A stretch of DNA of 64,000 bases from Bacillus sp. AFS006103 (GCA_002559145.1 NTXX01000010.1:124350-188349), one strand, 5' to 3'. Positions 33,769 to 43,331 are shown, counted from the stretch's first letter. Notes: generated by a model from the letters alone, not told the origin. Program-made: numbers and translations.

Positions 33769-36132
33769 GTGAAAAACATATTGTTTAAGGAAGAGCTCCT
33801 TGCGATTCTAAGAAATAAAAAATTGTTAATCCCGATTATTGCTGTCATGTTTGTACCAGTATTATATGCGGGAATGTTTTTGTGGGCATTCTGGGACCCC
33901 TACGACAAACTGGATGATCTTCCCGTTGCCATTGTGAATGAAGATACAGGGGCAACGCTGGATGGGAATCATCTGAATCTTGGCGATGAATTAGTTTCAA
34001 AGCTTAAGAAAAATAAGCAATTTGGTTTTGAGTTTGTAAATAAAGAAGAGGGCTATCAAAACTTAAAAGATCAAAAGTATTATATGGTCATTGAAATACC
34101 GAAAAGCTTTTCTAAAAACGCAACGACATTATTGGATGAGCAACCGGAAAAGTTGGAATTAATCTATACCCCTAACGAAGGGTATAACTTCCTGTCCGCT
34201 CAAATTGGCGGCACAGCTATAGAAAAAATAAAAACAGCGGTGGCTGAAAAAGTTACGGAAACGTATGCTGAAACTATGTTTGACAAAATCAGTGAGCTAG
34301 CCGATGGTGTTGTGAAGGCAAGTGATGGTGCCGGTCAATTAAGTGCGGGTACGCTTGACCTTGATTTAGGTTCTAAGGAATTAAATAGAGGACTTGCAAC
34401 ACTTGCAGAGAAATCAATTGAGTTTAACGATGGAATGAAGTCAGCGGATGCAGGTTCTAACAAGCTTGCGGTTGGTTCGAAGGAACTATATAACGGGCTA
34501 GCAACTTTAGCAGATAAGTCAATTGAATTCGACAATGGTGTGAAAGAAGCCGCTACAGGTTCCAGGCAAGTAGCCACAGGTTCAACAGAGCTGAAAAACG
34601 GACTAGCAAAAGCGGATGCCAATCTACCGTTGCTAATTGCAGGTACGAAAGAAGCATCAGCAGGTGCCGAACAATTAAAACGGGACCTTCCCGCAGGGAT
34701 TGCTGCAGGGATTGAAAAAGAATTAACTGGAAGTGTTGGAGAACTTAATGCGGGCATCGATCAATTTCAATCACAGCTAACGACCACATTAGCATCCCAA
34801 ATAGCTGATCAAACGATTTCTCAACAAACGGAGAAAATGCAGAAATTGGCCCAAATCCTAATTGAAAATAAAGTAGACCCTGCACTCGTGCAAGGAATAA
34901 TGGCTAATGAGCAAAAAAATGCACCAACAAAAGGACAGGTAGAAAAGCAAATTTTATCACAACTTAGCCCTAAAATCGATGCAGGCTTTGATCAATTTAA
35001 AACAGGGGTAGATGGCAAATTAGCAGGATCATCAAAGGGATTGGAAGATAAAATTAAAGCACAAACCACCCCTTATTTTGATCAATTGATCACAGGCATT
35101 GGTAAAATTAATGGCGGTCAACAGGAACTACAAAAAGGGATTCATGATTTATATGTTGGTTCATCAAAATTAGCTGATGGCACCAATAATCTTTCTGCCG
35201 GGATGAGTCAACTGGCAGCTGGTGCTGATAAAATTACAACTGGAACAGGCAAATTAGCCACAGGTTCCGGTGAGTTGAAAGCAGGTGCCTCTGACCTTAC
35301 AGATGGAATGAATCAATTAACAGGCGGTGCTTCTGTTCTAACATCCGGTGCCGGTCAATTGGCTAAAGGTTCCGGTCAGTTAAAAGACGGTACATCCAAA
35401 CTTTCTAATGGGGCAAAAGAATTAGCTGATAAGTTATCAGATGGAAGCAAAGAAGTGGCCAAAGTCCACTCCGATGAAAAGACCTATAATATGATGGCCG
35501 ACCCAGTCAAGCTGGATAATGAAAAAATTAATCATGTTCCAAACTATGGAACCGGTTTTGCACCATACTTTCTTTCGTTAGGTTTGTTTGTTGGTGCACT
35601 GCTTCTATCCATCGTCTTCCCACTTCGTGATACTGCGGTTGCTCCAGCCAATGGATTTAACTGGTTTTCTAGTAAGTTTTCTATCATGGCTGGGATTGGA
35701 GTATTTCAAGCGCTACTGGCAGATGTGATTCTTCTTGGTGGGTTAGGTCTCGATGTACAAAGCGTACCCAAATTTATTCTTTTTTCGATCATGACGAGCT
35801 TAGCGTTTATTGCTTTAATACAGCTCCTTGTATCGGTATTCGCGGATGCAGGACGCTTTATTGCGATTGTTATCTTAATTTTACAATTGACCACTAGTGC
35901 GGGAACCTTCCCACTTGAATTAATCCCGAACTTCCTACAGCATTTTAATGCCATTCTGCCAATGACCTATTCGGTACAAGGCTTTAAAGCAGTGATATCA
36001 AGTGGGGACTTCAGTTTCATGTGGCAAAATTTCATGATTTTATTAGGTTATTTGATTGCATTCTCTTTAGGAACAACCGCATATTTTACCATTAGATATA
36101 ATCATAAATATAGACACCAAATGAGTGAATAA
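33769..36132 (+). CDS. yhgE: YhgE/Pip family membrane protein
   Basis: A 787-residue protein starting at GTG 33769 with AAGGAGG upstream. One N-terminal membrane helix (LLIPIIAVMFVPVLYAGMFL) is followed by VAIVNEDTGATLDG, the hallmark of the YhgE/Pip family. A long extracytoplasmic stalk with many xxxLxxG heptads (residues about 185-560) leads to five or six C-terminal helices (from FAPYFLSLGLFVGALLLSIV). Relatives include phage-infection protein Pip and EsaA, and the fold resembles ABC-2 permeases. The role in Bacillus is unknown. The usual upstream regulator gene yhgD is missing. An internal 35-residue tandem duplication is present (34369-34578). Confidence 0.9.
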   Translation: MKNILFKEELLAILRNKKLLIPIIAVMFVPVLYAGMFLWAFWDPYDKLDDLPVAIVNEDTGATLDGNHLNLGDELVSKLKKNKQFGFEFVNKEEGYQNLKDQKYYMVIEIPKSFSKNATTLLDEQPEKLELIYTPNEGYNFLSAQIGGTAIEKIKTAVAEKVTETYAETMFDKISELADGVVKASDGAGQLSAGTLDLDLGSKELNRGLATLAEKSIEFNDGMKSADAGSNKLAVGSKELYNGLATLADKSIEFDNGVKEAATGSRQVATGSTELKNGLAKADANLPLLIAGTKEASAGAEQLKRDLPAGIAAGIEKELTGSVGELNAGIDQFQSQLTTTLASQIADQTISQQTEKMQKLAQILIENKVDPALVQGIMANEQKNAPTKGQVEKQILSQLSPKIDAGFDQFKTGVDGKLAGSSKGLEDKIKAQTTPYFDQLITGIGKINGGQQELQKGIHDLYVGSSKLADGTNNLSAGMSQLAAGADKITTGTGKLATGSGELKAGASDLTDGMNQLTGGASVLTSGAGQLAKGSGQLKDGTSKLSNGAKELADKLSDGSKEVAKVHSDEKTYNMMADPVKLDNEKINHVPNYGTGFAPYFLSLGLFVGALLLSIVFPLRDTAVAPANGFNWFSSKFSIMAGIGVFQALLADVILLGGLGLDVQSVPKFILFSIMTSLAFIALIQLLVSVFADAGRFIAIVILILQLTTSAGTFPLELIPNFLQHFNAILPMTYSVQGFKAVISSGDFSFMWQNFMILLGYLIAFSLGTTAYFTIRYNHKYRHQMSE
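34369..34578 (+). repeat. Two tandem 105-base (35-residue) units within yhgE
   Basis: Unit 1 (34369-34473) encodes GSKELNRGLATLAEKSIEF then NDGMKSADAGSNKLAV. Unit 2 (34474-34578) encodes GSKELYNGLATLADKSIEF then DNGVKEAATGSRQVAT. The length is identical with no gaps and many synonymous changes, so the duplication is not very recent but is clearly one event. Confidence 0.85.
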
Positions 36133-36179
36133 GAATGAACAAAAACCAGCCGTAAAGTTCGGCTGGTTTTTGTTCATTC
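36133..36179 (+). terminator. Very long terminator hairpin after yhgE
   Basis: GAATGAACAAAAACCAGCCG pairs perfectly with CGGCTGGTTTTTGTTCATTC (20 base pairs) around TAAAGTT. The T5 run is inside the right arm, so both short and long versions of the stem could terminate. Confidence 0.8.
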
Positions 36180-36231
36180 ATGAAAAGATAGAGTATATTA
36201 GGTATATAAACTTTGAATGGGAGGAATTTAA

Positions 36232-36966
36232 TTGAAACTCACTGTGATTGGTTTTTGGGGAGGCTATCCGAAACAGAATGCGGCTAGTTCCGGTTATTTA
36301 CTTGAACATGAGGGATTTCATCTCTTAATTGATTGTGGGAGTGGAGTCCTTAGTAAGCTCCAAAACATTATTCAACCCGAAGCACTTGATGCTGTTTTAC
36401 TTTCGCATTATCACCCCGATCACATCGCGGATATTGGTGTCCTGCAGCATGCGAGATTAATCCAAGGGTTTTTAGGAAAGAAGACTCCAAACCTTCCCCT
36501 ATATGGTCATGAGCTCGATCCAAATGAATTTAGTAAATTAACCTATAAAGAGATTACAAAAGGTGTTGCTTATCATCCTGGTGAGATACTCACAGTTGGT
36601 CCATTTCAAGTCTCATTTTTAAAAACAGATCACCCGGTCCCTTGCTATGCAATGAGAATTGAAGCGGCTGGAAAAGCGATTGTCTACACTGCTGACAGTT
36701 CCTTTAAAGATGAATTCATCGAGTTCGGTCAAAATGCTGATCTATTATTGTGTGAATGCAACTTTTATGGACACCAGGACGGAAAGTCAGCAGGACATAT
36801 GAACAGTATCGACGCCGGAAACTTTGCGCAAAAAGCTGGTGTTAAAAAATTAATTCTTACACATTTACCTCATTATGGGTCAGTATCTGAGTTAATTACT
36901 GAGGCATCTAATGATTTTACTGGTATAATTATGCTTGCAGAAGAATTTCAAACTATTTCACTATAA
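36232..36966 (+). CDS. yhfI: MBL-fold metallohydrolase YhfI
   Basis: A 244-residue metallo-beta-lactamase-fold protein starting at TTG 36232 (GGGAGGAA upstream). Seen: GSGVLSKLQ after IDCGSG, the zinc motif HYHPDHIAD near residue 62, TDHPVPCYAMRI near 137, YTADSS near 155 and LTHLPHYGS near 215. This is the RNase Z-like branch without an exosite. The length equals that of B. subtilis YhfI (244). It precedes lplJ by 16 bases on the same strand, as in B. subtilis, so the two are probably co-transcribed. Substrate unknown. Confidence 0.9.
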   Translation: MKLTVIGFWGGYPKQNAASSGYLLEHEGFHLLIDCGSGVLSKLQNIIQPEALDAVLLSHYHPDHIADIGVLQHARLIQGFLGKKTPNLPLYGHELDPNEFSKLTYKEITKGVAYHPGEILTVGPFQVSFLKTDHPVPCYAMRIEAAGKAIVYTADSSFKDEFIEFGQNADLLLCECNFYGHQDGKSAGHMNSIDAGNFAQKAGVKKLILTHLPHYGSVSELITEASNDFTGIIMLAEEFQTISL

Positions 36967-36982
36967 GAAGGGGTAGTAAACA

Positions 36983-37972
36983 ATGTTATTTATCGATAAT
37001 AAAGGGATTACCGATCCGCAGATAAATTTGGCAATTGAAGAGTATGCTCTGAAAAATCTTGATATAAATGAAACGTATTTATTATTTTACATAAATGAAC
37101 CATCGATTATTATTGGCAAAAATCAAAATACAATTGAAGAAATTAATACGGAATATGTAGAGAGTAATGGAGTTAAAGTTGTCCGCAGGCTGTCTGGCGG
37201 TGGAGCGGTTTATCATGATCTGGGCAATTTAAACTTTAGTTTTATTACCAAGGATGACGGGGAGAGTTTTCATAATTTCCGTAAATTTACAGAGCCGGTT
37301 GTCACCGCATTAAAAAAATTAGGCGTAAATGCGGAATTAAGCGGCAGAAATGACATTGAGGTTGGAGGACGAAAAATCTCCGGTAATGCCCAATTTTCAA
37401 CGAAGGGCAGAATGTTTAGCCATGGTACGCTAATGCTTAATTCGGAAATAGATAACGTAGTCTCAGCGTTGAAAGTTAAAAAGGATAAAATTGAATCAAA
37501 AGGAATTAAATCAGTCCGCAGCCGAGTTGCCAATATTTCTGAGTTTCTCACTGAAAAGTTAGATATCAGTGAATTCCGGTCTCTACTTTTAAAGAATATT
37601 TTTGAAGGACAAGAAGGAATTCTCGAATATGTTCTGACGGAAGAGGATTGGGAAAAGATCCATCAGTTATCGAAAGAACGCTATCAAAACTGGGAATGGA
37701 ACTATGGAAGGTCACCAAAGTTTAATTTGCAGCATTCTCATCGTTTTCCTGTAGGCTCAATTGATGTTCGTCTTGAAGTAAATAAAGGGGTCATCGAAAA
37801 TTGTAAAATCTATGGCGACTTTTTTGGCGTGGGTGAGGTAAGTGAGATTGAGGATAAATTAATAGGCGCACGTTACGAAAAAAATGAAATCGAGAAGACA
37901 CTTGCCGATATTGACACGACCCACTATTTTGGAAATGTAGCGAAAGATGAGTTTTTAAATCTTTTATATTAA
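36983..37972 (+). CDS. lplJ: Lipoate-protein ligase LplJ
   Basis: A 329-residue LplA-type ligase. Seen: PSIIIGKNQNTIEEIN near residue 40, the lipoate-binding RRLSGGGAVYHDLGNLNFSF near residue 70, the catalytic lysine region GGRKISGNAQF near 130 and a C-terminal accessory domain of about 90 residues starting near NWEWNYGRSPKFN. It attaches free lipoate to lipoyl domains using ATP. AAGGGG precedes the ATG. It follows yhfI and is closed by a terminator. Confidence 0.95.
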   Translation: MLFIDNKGITDPQINLAIEEYALKNLDINETYLLFYINEPSIIIGKNQNTIEEINTEYVESNGVKVVRRLSGGGAVYHDLGNLNFSFITKDDGESFHNFRKFTEPVVTALKKLGVNAELSGRNDIEVGGRKISGNAQFSTKGRMFSHGTLMLNSEIDNVVSALKVKKDKIESKGIKSVRSRVANISEFLTEKLDISEFRSLLLKNIFEGQEGILEYVLTEEDWEKIHQLSKERYQNWEWNYGRSPKFNLQHSHRFPVGSIDVRLEVNKGVIENCKIYGDFFGVGEVSEIEDKLIGARYEKNEIEKTLADIDTTHYFGNVAKDEFLNLLY

Positions 37973-37978
37973 GAAGAG

Positions 37979-38013
37979 AAACACAGCATTTTAACGCTGT
38001 GTTTTCTTTTTTT
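37979..38013 (+). terminator. Rho-independent terminator after lplJ
   Basis: AAACACAGC and GCTGTGTTT form a nine-base-pair stem around eight bases, followed by a T-rich tract ending in T7. Confidence 0.88.
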
Positions 38014-38091
38014 GTCTGAACTTTCTAGTATTATACTTGAATAGATGCATTACTTTTAATATAATATATTTAGAAAATTGTTACTATTTTG

Positions 38092-38109
38092 TGAATGAGT
38101 GTTCATTCA
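38092..38109 (+). promoter_or_regulatory. FadR operator upstream of lcfB
   Basis: TGAATGAGTGTTCATTCA is an 18-base near-perfect palindrome that fits the B. subtilis FadR (YsiA) consensus TGAATGAnTAnTCATTCA in all but about two central positions. It ends 16 bases before the lcfB start. lcfB is a known member of the FadR regulon in B. subtilis, so repression relieved by long-chain acyl-CoA is expected. Confidence 0.85.
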
Positions 38110-38125
38110 TCTCAGGGGGAGAACA

Positions 38126-39688
38126 ATGAATCTTTTAACACAGTTTAAAGAAACTGCCATGAACTATGCCGCCAAACCAGCCTATTATTTTATGAATCAA
38201 TCTTGTACTTATGCTGAATTAGAAGGTGCGATTACAAAATTTGCATCGGGTCTCCAAAAATTAGGAGTAAAACAAGGAGATCATATTGCATTGTTGTTAG
38301 GTAACTCACCACACTTTGTGATCAGCTTGTACGGAGCGTTACGATTAGGGGTAACAGTAATTCCCGTGAACCCGATTTATACTGCTGATGAAATCGGCTA
38401 TATATTGAATAACGGTGACGTCAAGGCAGTGATTGCGCTCGACATGGCCATCCCATTAGTAGAAAAAATGCACACGTTCCTTCCAAAAATAGAGCACTAT
38501 ATTTTTTGTGAAACAGACCCAAATAGCAGGGTTGAATCGAAATTTGAGAGCTTATCAGCTTCTTCGAAAATGAAATCGTTTGCAGAAGTGGTCACTTCTG
38601 GTGAAATAACCTTTATGGGACCGGAGCTTAAAGATGATGATACAGCCATTATTCTTTATACCTCAGGGACAACAGGCAAACCAAAAGGTGCAATGTTAAC
38701 CCATAAAAATTTGTATAGTAATGCTAAAGATGTGGGCCAATATTTGAAAATGAATTCAGATGATAAAGTAGTAACGGTTCTGCCAATGTTCCATGTCTTC
38801 TGCTTAACAGTTGCTCTAAATGCACCCTTATTAAGCGGTGCAACACTATTAATTGCACCTAAATTTAGTCCAAGGGAAATTTTTGAGTTAATCAAAGAAA
38901 ATCAGGCCACAGTTTTTGCAGGTGTGCCGACCATGTATAATTTTCTCTTTCAAAACCCTGATGGAAAAACTGAGGATCTGAAATCCTTGCGCTTATGCAT
39001 TTCAGGAGGTGCATCGTTACCTGTTGCTCTCTTGAAGAACTTTGAACAAAAATTTAATGTTGTTGTATCTGAAGGTTATGGTCTATCAGAAGCTTCACCT
39101 GTTACTTGCTTTAATCCGCTTGATCGACCGCGCAAACCTGGTTCAATCGGAACATCAATACTTCGTGTTGAAAATAAAATCTTTAATGAGTTGGGTGAAG
39201 AAGTACCCGTTGGCGAGGTGGGGGAACTTGTCGTTCGTGGTCCTAATGTAATGAAGGGATATTATCAAATGCCTGAAGAAACGACTGCCGCTATTCGTAA
39301 TGGCTGGCTTCATACTGGTGACCTTGCAAGAATGGATGAAGATGGATACTTTTATATTGTCGATCGAAAAAAGGATCTCATCTTAGTTGGAGGATATAAT
39401 GTCTATCCACGTGAAGTAGAGGAGGTCATTTATAATCATTCAGATGTGGTAGAGGTGGCCGTACTCGGCGTTCCTGACCCAAATCTCGGTGAAGCTGTTA
39501 AAGCCTATGTTGTCAGCAAGAATCCACAGCTAACCGCAGAGCAATTACTGGTATATTGCAGTCAGCATTTGGCTAAATATAAGGTTCCTTCATCAATTGA
39601 ATTTATTGAAGAACTGCCTAAGAATACAACTGGGAAAATTTTAAGAAGGGCCCTAAAGGTTCAAGTAGAACAAACTGTAAGTAAGTAA
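38126..39688 (+). CDS. lcfB: Long-chain fatty-acid-CoA ligase LcfB
   Basis: A 520-residue ANL-family ligase (B. subtilis LcfB, formerly YhfL, is 513). Motifs: [17 protein letters not shown] near residue 182, [10 protein letters not shown] near 320, [22 protein letters not shown] near residue 395 and [12 protein letters not shown] with the catalytic lysine at the end. The ATG at 38126 follows GGGGGA; an upstream in-frame GTG overlaps the FadR box. It activates long-chain fatty acids for beta-oxidation. Synteny with yhfI-lplJ and the FadR operator support the name. Confidence 0.94.
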   Translation: MNLLTQFKETAMNYAAKPAYYFMNQSCTYAELEGAITKFASGLQKLGVKQGDHIALLLGNSPHFVISLYGALRLGVTVIPVNPIYTADEIGYILNNGDVKAVIALDMAIPLVEKMHTFLPKIEHYIFCETDPNSRVESKFESLSASSKMKSFAEVVTSGEITFMGPELKDDDTAIILYTSGTTGKPKGAMLTHKNLYSNAKDVGQYLKMNSDDKVVTVLPMFHVFCLTVALNAPLLSGATLLIAPKFSPREIFELIKENQATVFAGVPTMYNFLFQNPDGKTEDLKSLRLCISGGASLPVALLKNFEQKFNVVVSEGYGLSEASPVTCFNPLDRPRKPGSIGTSILRVENKIFNELGEEVPVGEVGELVVRGPNVMKGYYQMPEETTAAIRNGWLHTGDLARMDEDGYFYIVDRKKDLILVGGYNVYPREVEEVIYNHSDVVEVAVLGVPDPNLGEAVKAYVVSKNPQLTAEQLLVYCSQHLAKYKVPSSIEFIEELPKNTTGKILRRALKVQVEQTVSK

Positions 39689-39705
39689 TTTTTAAATAAA
39701 AATCG

Positions 39706-39736
39706 AAACATGGTTTATTGCAGCCATGTTTTTTAT
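39706..39736 (+). terminator. Rho-independent terminator after lcfB
   Basis: AAACATGG and CCATGTTT pair around ten bases, followed by a T-rich tract. Confidence 0.78.
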
Positions 39737-39803
39737 TTTATTTTTACTGAATATTTGTTAATATTTATATTTACATGAGCGAACGTAACAAGGGGGAAGA
39801 GAG

Positions 39804-40535
39804 TTGTCGGATCTAGCAATTAGTAGAGAATTATCGGAATTTAGAAAAGGTATTCAAGCCGGGATAAGCATTGGAATTGGCTATTTTCCGATTGCGTTGA
39901 CCTTTGGCCTTCTTGCCAAAACTTCAGGACTATCCATATATGAAACAGTTTTAATGAGTCTGATTGTGTTTGCAGGTGCCTCCCAATATATTTCACTAAG
40001 CCTTATCGCCTACGGGACAGGAATATTTGAAATTATCTTAACAACCTTCATTGTAAATATTCGGCATTTTTTAATGAGTACCGCATTGAATGAAAAAGTG
40101 GAGGAGGACCAACTCCTTAATAAGTTAATTTATTCGTTTGGCATTACAGATGAAACATTTTCAGTTGTCGCCACTAAAGAGGGAACGGCGGCAACAGGCT
40201 TTTTATTCGGTGTTATTTCGGTGTCCTATTCGAGTTGGGTAGTTTTTTCCGGGCTGGGTCATTTGATTGGGGCAGGTCTGCCCAAAACAATACAGGAAAG
40301 CATGGGGGTCGCCCTATATGCGATGTTTATTGGACTCCTGGTCCCTTCGATGAAAAAAAGTGTAAAAGTAGTTTTTTTAGCGATACTTGGTGCCATCTTT
40401 AATTCTATTTTTACAATAGGTCATTTCATGGCTCAAGGCTGGGCGATTGTTACTGCTACCCTGTTATCAGCCATAATCATCGAAACAGCTGAAGTAATAA
40501 AAATGAGAAATCGGAGTGTTCATCATGAAGACTGA
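39804..40535 (+). CDS. azlC: AzlC family branched-chain amino acid exporter, large subunit
   Basis: A 243-residue membrane protein starting at TTG 39804 (AGGGGGAAG upstream). The AzlC family marks are GIGYFPIALTFGLLAKTSGL near residue 20, VFAGASQYISLSLIAYG near 53 and NIRHFLMSTAL near 90, followed by GITDETFSV. Together with the small AzlD subunit, encoded with an 11-base overlap, it exports branched-chain amino acids in the B. subtilis AzlCD prototype. It is not at this place in B. subtilis, so it is an accessory or rearranged gene pair. The substrate is inferred from family only. Confidence 0.9.
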   Translation: MSDLAISRELSEFRKGIQAGISIGIGYFPIALTFGLLAKTSGLSIYETVLMSLIVFAGASQYISLSLIAYGTGIFEIILTTFIVNIRHFLMSTALNEKVEEDQLLNKLIYSFGITDETFSVVATKEGTAATGFLFGVISVSYSSWVVFSGLGHLIGAGLPKTIQESMGVALYAMFIGLLVPSMKKSVKVVFLAILGAIFNSIFTIGHFMAQGWAIVTATLLSAIIIETAEVIKMRNRSVHHED

Positions 40536-40833
40536 AATAGTTTGGATGATTCTTGGTATGGGATTGGTTACCTATATTCCACGGATGATACCTTTCGTTT
40601 TATTTAAAGGGAAAGAGCTCCCTCCTTTTATTCAAGGGGTATTAAAAAATGTACCTTATGCCACTTTAGGGGCATTAATTTTCCCTGCGATTCTCTTTAT
40701 TCAAAAGGATGATATTTGGTATGGGGGATTAGGAGCTGCAGCTGCCTTTGTCGCTGCCTTTTTGGGAGCCAACGTCATAGTTGTTGTCCTTGGTTCAATC
40801 GCTATCCTTTCACTATATTCGTATTTTATGTAA
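40525..40833 (+). CDS. azlD: AzlD family branched-chain amino acid exporter, small subunit
   Basis: A 102-residue membrane protein with three to four hydrophobic segments. The typical AzlD N-terminus is GMGLVTYIPRMIPFVLF, followed by LKNVPYATLGALIFPAIL. CGGAGTG precedes the ATG at 40525, and the start lies inside azlC. It forms the exporter with AzlC. Confidence 0.9.
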   Translation: MKTEIVWMILGMGLVTYIPRMIPFVLFKGKELPPFIQGVLKNVPYATLGALIFPAILFIQKDDIWYGGLGAAAAFVAAFLGANVIVVVLGSIAILSLYSYFM

Positions 40834-40925
40834 GCAGGTATTTAAAACCGGCTTTTGTTTTTGTTCTAATTTGCCCTTTTTTAACTAAACTAAGTATAGA
40901 GAGTTTGTACAAAGGGGGAAAAAAC

Positions 40926-42197
40926 ATGGTAAGGAAAATGGGAGTCTATGCGGTTTTGGGCTACATTCTATATGGCTTATTTTTTTATTGGTATTTATTC
41001 TATTTCGCGGATACAAACCTGCCGTTTGAATATGAGGGGTCTAAAGCTGACCCGTCGACATTTTTAAATGGAAGGGAACTTATGCTGAGTGAGGAGTATT
41101 CCAAAATAAGAAACCTCCTTTTTTTCTTATCTACTCCGTTTGAATGGCTATTTTATTTCTTAATTTTATTATTCGGATTTTCAAAGGCATTCAAGAACTG
41201 GGCAGAAAACTCTTCAAAGTATAAGTTGCTTCAAACAGCTATTTATCTTATTTGGTTATCTTTTTTCGCTTATTTGGCGACATTCCCTTTAAGCTATATT
41301 AGTTTTTCTTTCTCAAAAACGTATAATATTTCAACCCAAAGCTTCGCTTCCTGGATGAAGGATGAGTTGATTGACTTTTGGCTTAATTATGGGACTTGGC
41401 TGATTATTGTCCCGGTATTATACTGGCTAATGAAGAAAAGTCAAAAGAGATGGTGGCTTTATGGTTGGCTTTTATCTATACCGTTTACATTGTTTATGAT
41501 GTTTCTCCAGCCAGTTGTAATTGATCCGTTATACCATGACTTTTATCCATTAAAAAATAAAGAATTAGAAACAAAAATTTTGACTCTGGCTGATAAGGCT
41601 GAAATTCCGGCACAGCATGTATTTGAAGTAAATATGTCAGATGAAACGAATGCTTTAAATGCTTATGTAACGGGGATTGGCTCTAATGCTCGAATTGTTC
41701 TGTGGGATACAACATTAAATAAGCTAACTGATAGTCAAATTTTATTTATCATGGCTCATGAAATGTGCCATTATGTCGAGAAACATATTTATTTTGGAAT
41801 CGCTGGCTATTTGCTGATTTCACTGCTGGGATTGTATTTGACCTATAGGATTATGAATTGGGTAACAAAACGCTGGGGAAATGAGTTGAAAATCTCAGAC
41901 ACAAGAGATATCCGGTCTCTGCCATTATTTTTTATGGTCCTATCCATGCTCTTGTTTGCTGCAAGTCCAATAACCAATTTTACTTCTCGTTATCAAGAAA
42001 CACGGGCAGACAAATATGCGATTGAGATGACCAAAAATCCAGAGGCAGCCATCACATCTTTCCAGGAGTTAACCCGCTCTGGTTTAAGCCAAGTGAACCC
42101 GCCGCTATTGGTGAAGATTTTCAGGTACACTCATCCTTCCATGCTTGACAGGATATCGATGCTTGAAGATTATGAGGTCAAACATAGACATAAATGA
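40926..42197 (+). CDS. yhfN: M48 family (Ste24-like) membrane metalloprotease YhfN
   Basis: A 423-residue protein (B. subtilis YhfN about 426) with five or more membrane helices in the N-terminal 200 residues, the zinc motif MAHEMCHYV (HExxH near residue 278) and the third ligand in ETRADKYAIEM near residue 360. This is the CAAX prenyl protease 1/Ste24 architecture. In bacteria, which mostly lack CAAX proteins, it is thought to serve membrane-protein turnover; the substrate is unknown. The ATG at 40926 has AAAGGGGG upstream; the frame is open 70 codons further but without a site. A strong terminator follows. Confidence 0.9.
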   Translation: MVRKMGVYAVLGYILYGLFFYWYLFYFADTNLPFEYEGSKADPSTFLNGRELMLSEEYSKIRNLLFFLSTPFEWLFYFLILLFGFSKAFKNWAENSSKYKLLQTAIYLIWLSFFAYLATFPLSYISFSFSKTYNISTQSFASWMKDELIDFWLNYGTWLIIVPVLYWLMKKSQKRWWLYGWLLSIPFTLFMMFLQPVVIDPLYHDFYPLKNKELETKILTLADKAEIPAQHVFEVNMSDETNALNAYVTGIGSNARIVLWDTTLNKLTDSQILFIMAHEMCHYVEKHIYFGIAGYLLISLLGLYLTYRIMNWVTKRWGNELKISDTRDIRSLPLFFMVLSMLLFAASPITNFTSRYQETRADKYAIEMTKNPEAAITSFQELTRSGLSQVNPPLLVKIFRYTHPSMLDRISMLEDYEVKHRHK

Positions 42198-42205
42198 AAA
42201 TAATG

Positions 42206-42255
42206 GCAAAGAAAGAGCAGTAGACGTTTCTGTCAACAGCTCTTTTTTTTGCCAT
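42206..42255 (+). terminator. Rho-independent terminator after yhfN
   Basis: AAGAGC and GCTCTT close a stem extended inward by AGTAGAC/GTCAACA with mismatches, followed by T8. The outermost GGCA/TGCC can also pair. Confidence 0.75.
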
Positions 42256-42264
42256 TGTTCGTTA

Positions 42265-42297
42265 CAAAATAAAAAGCCGTCAAACTTAGACGGCTTA
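42265..42297 (-). terminator. Rho-independent terminator of the IDEAL-domain gene
   Basis: On the minus strand AAGCCGTC and GACGGCTT form a perfect eight-base-pair stem around seven bases, followed by TTTATTTT. Confidence 0.82.
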
Positions 42298-42305
42298 AAA
42301 AAATG

Positions 42306-42542
42306 TTAGGTCCCAAATCGTTTGTTGATTTCTTTGAGCTGTCCGGATAGATGGATAAATGACTTTTTATCTCGACCATCAATCGCCAAATCAATTTTCC
42401 GTAATAATTTTTCTTTTTCAACTGTCAGTTGAATTTCGGACAACAGCATTTCGATGTACAAATCTTGGACGAAGTTCTCTTTCAGACGATTTCGTTTCAT
42501 GGCACCAAGTTTCATTAATTCCGTGTATGATTTTTCATTCAT
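42306..42542 (-). CDS. IDEAL domain-containing small protein
   Basis: A 78-residue helical protein. The C-terminal 35 residues (LLRKIDLAIDGRDKKSFIHLSGQLKEI) fit the IDEAL domain (named for a motif of this type) found in small Bacillales proteins of unknown function. I use the ATG at 42540-42542, which has AGAGG eight bases upstream. It is divergent from comK. In B. subtilis IDEAL-type small proteins include several of unknown role; I cannot name an orthologue. Confidence 0.72.
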   Translation of the reverse strand: MNEKSYTELMKLGAMKRNRLKENFVQDLYIEMLLSEIQLTVEKEKLLRKIDLAIDGRDKKSFIHLSGQLKEINKRFGT

Positions 42543-42734
42543 GAAAATCACCTCTGATGCTTTTTAAAATTATATGGTTTTTTTTGAAGAATATCATCAG
42601 TTTTTATAATTTTCTGATAAATATTTCTTTTCCGTAAATTTTGTGAATAAATTAAGAACAATTCAGAAAAGTGAGGGAATTAAAAACCAGTAGTGGTAAG
42701 ATATGGTGGGCATAATATAAAGGAGTTGAATGTA

Positions 42735-43310
42735 TTGAAGCATCCGCAAATTGAAGAATATGAAATAAATACGTGTACGATGTTTGTAGAACCAGTTGTA
42801 TATGGCGGTAAAGTTTATTCACGTGCTGTAGAAGTAGAAGATGAATTTTTATCTCCCTTTAAGCCACTGGATATTATTAAAAAAGGCTGTAGTTATTTTG
42901 GTGTCGATTACGAAAGCAGGAAAAGGGGAACAAGACAATTAATTGGCTATGATCGAAAAATCCCAATTGTTATTGAAGCAACTAACCACATCTATTTTTT
43001 TCCAACCGCATCGCCGCTAGTTCCGGAGTGTATATGGATTTCGCTTGAGCATATTGAGAGTTATCGCCGGGTATCCTCAAAAAAAACAATGGTTTTATTC
43101 CGCAATAAACAATCCTATATTTTTCCAGTTTCTGTCTGTACAATTGAGGGGCAAATGTTAAGGACCTCATTACTAAAAACAAAACTTTTGCAAAGAATAG
43201 AAAGTAATGGGAAAAAGACAATTTATACGCCAAACGAGCCCCAGATGTTTAATGCCTTGGAAAGATCCAATGATTATGGTGATGATTTTCATCCGAACGA
43301 CCCAAAATAA
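42735..43310 (+). CDS. comK: Competence transcription factor ComK
   Basis: A 191-residue ComK-family protein starting at TTG 42735 with AAAGGAG nine bases upstream. Family features: EEYEINTCTMFVEPVVYGGK near the start, KPLDIIKKGCSYFG, YESRKRGTRQLIGYDRKIPI and IYFFPTASPLVPECIWISLEHI, all alignable with B. subtilis ComK (192 residues). ComK activates the late competence (DNA-uptake) genes and itself. The TTG start would keep translation low. Hpr, Ecs and AddAB, which affect or follow competence, are in the same window, but that is genome neighbourhood rather than an operon. Confidence 0.9.
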   Translation: MKHPQIEEYEINTCTMFVEPVVYGGKVYSRAVEVEDEFLSPFKPLDIIKKGCSYFGVDYESRKRGTRQLIGYDRKIPIVIEATNHIYFFPTASPLVPECIWISLEHIESYRRVSSKKTMVLFRNKQSYIFPVSVCTIEGQMLRTSLLKTKLLQRIESNGKKTIYTPNEPQMFNALERSNDYGDDFHPNDPK

Positions 43311-43331
43311 GTGGTACGAATTTCAAAACTA

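Noticed and set aside
42552..42734. ComK boxes (AAAA-N5-TTTT) upstream of comK
   Set aside because: The region is so AT-rich that AAAA and TTTT runs are expected by chance, and no correctly spaced pair was found.
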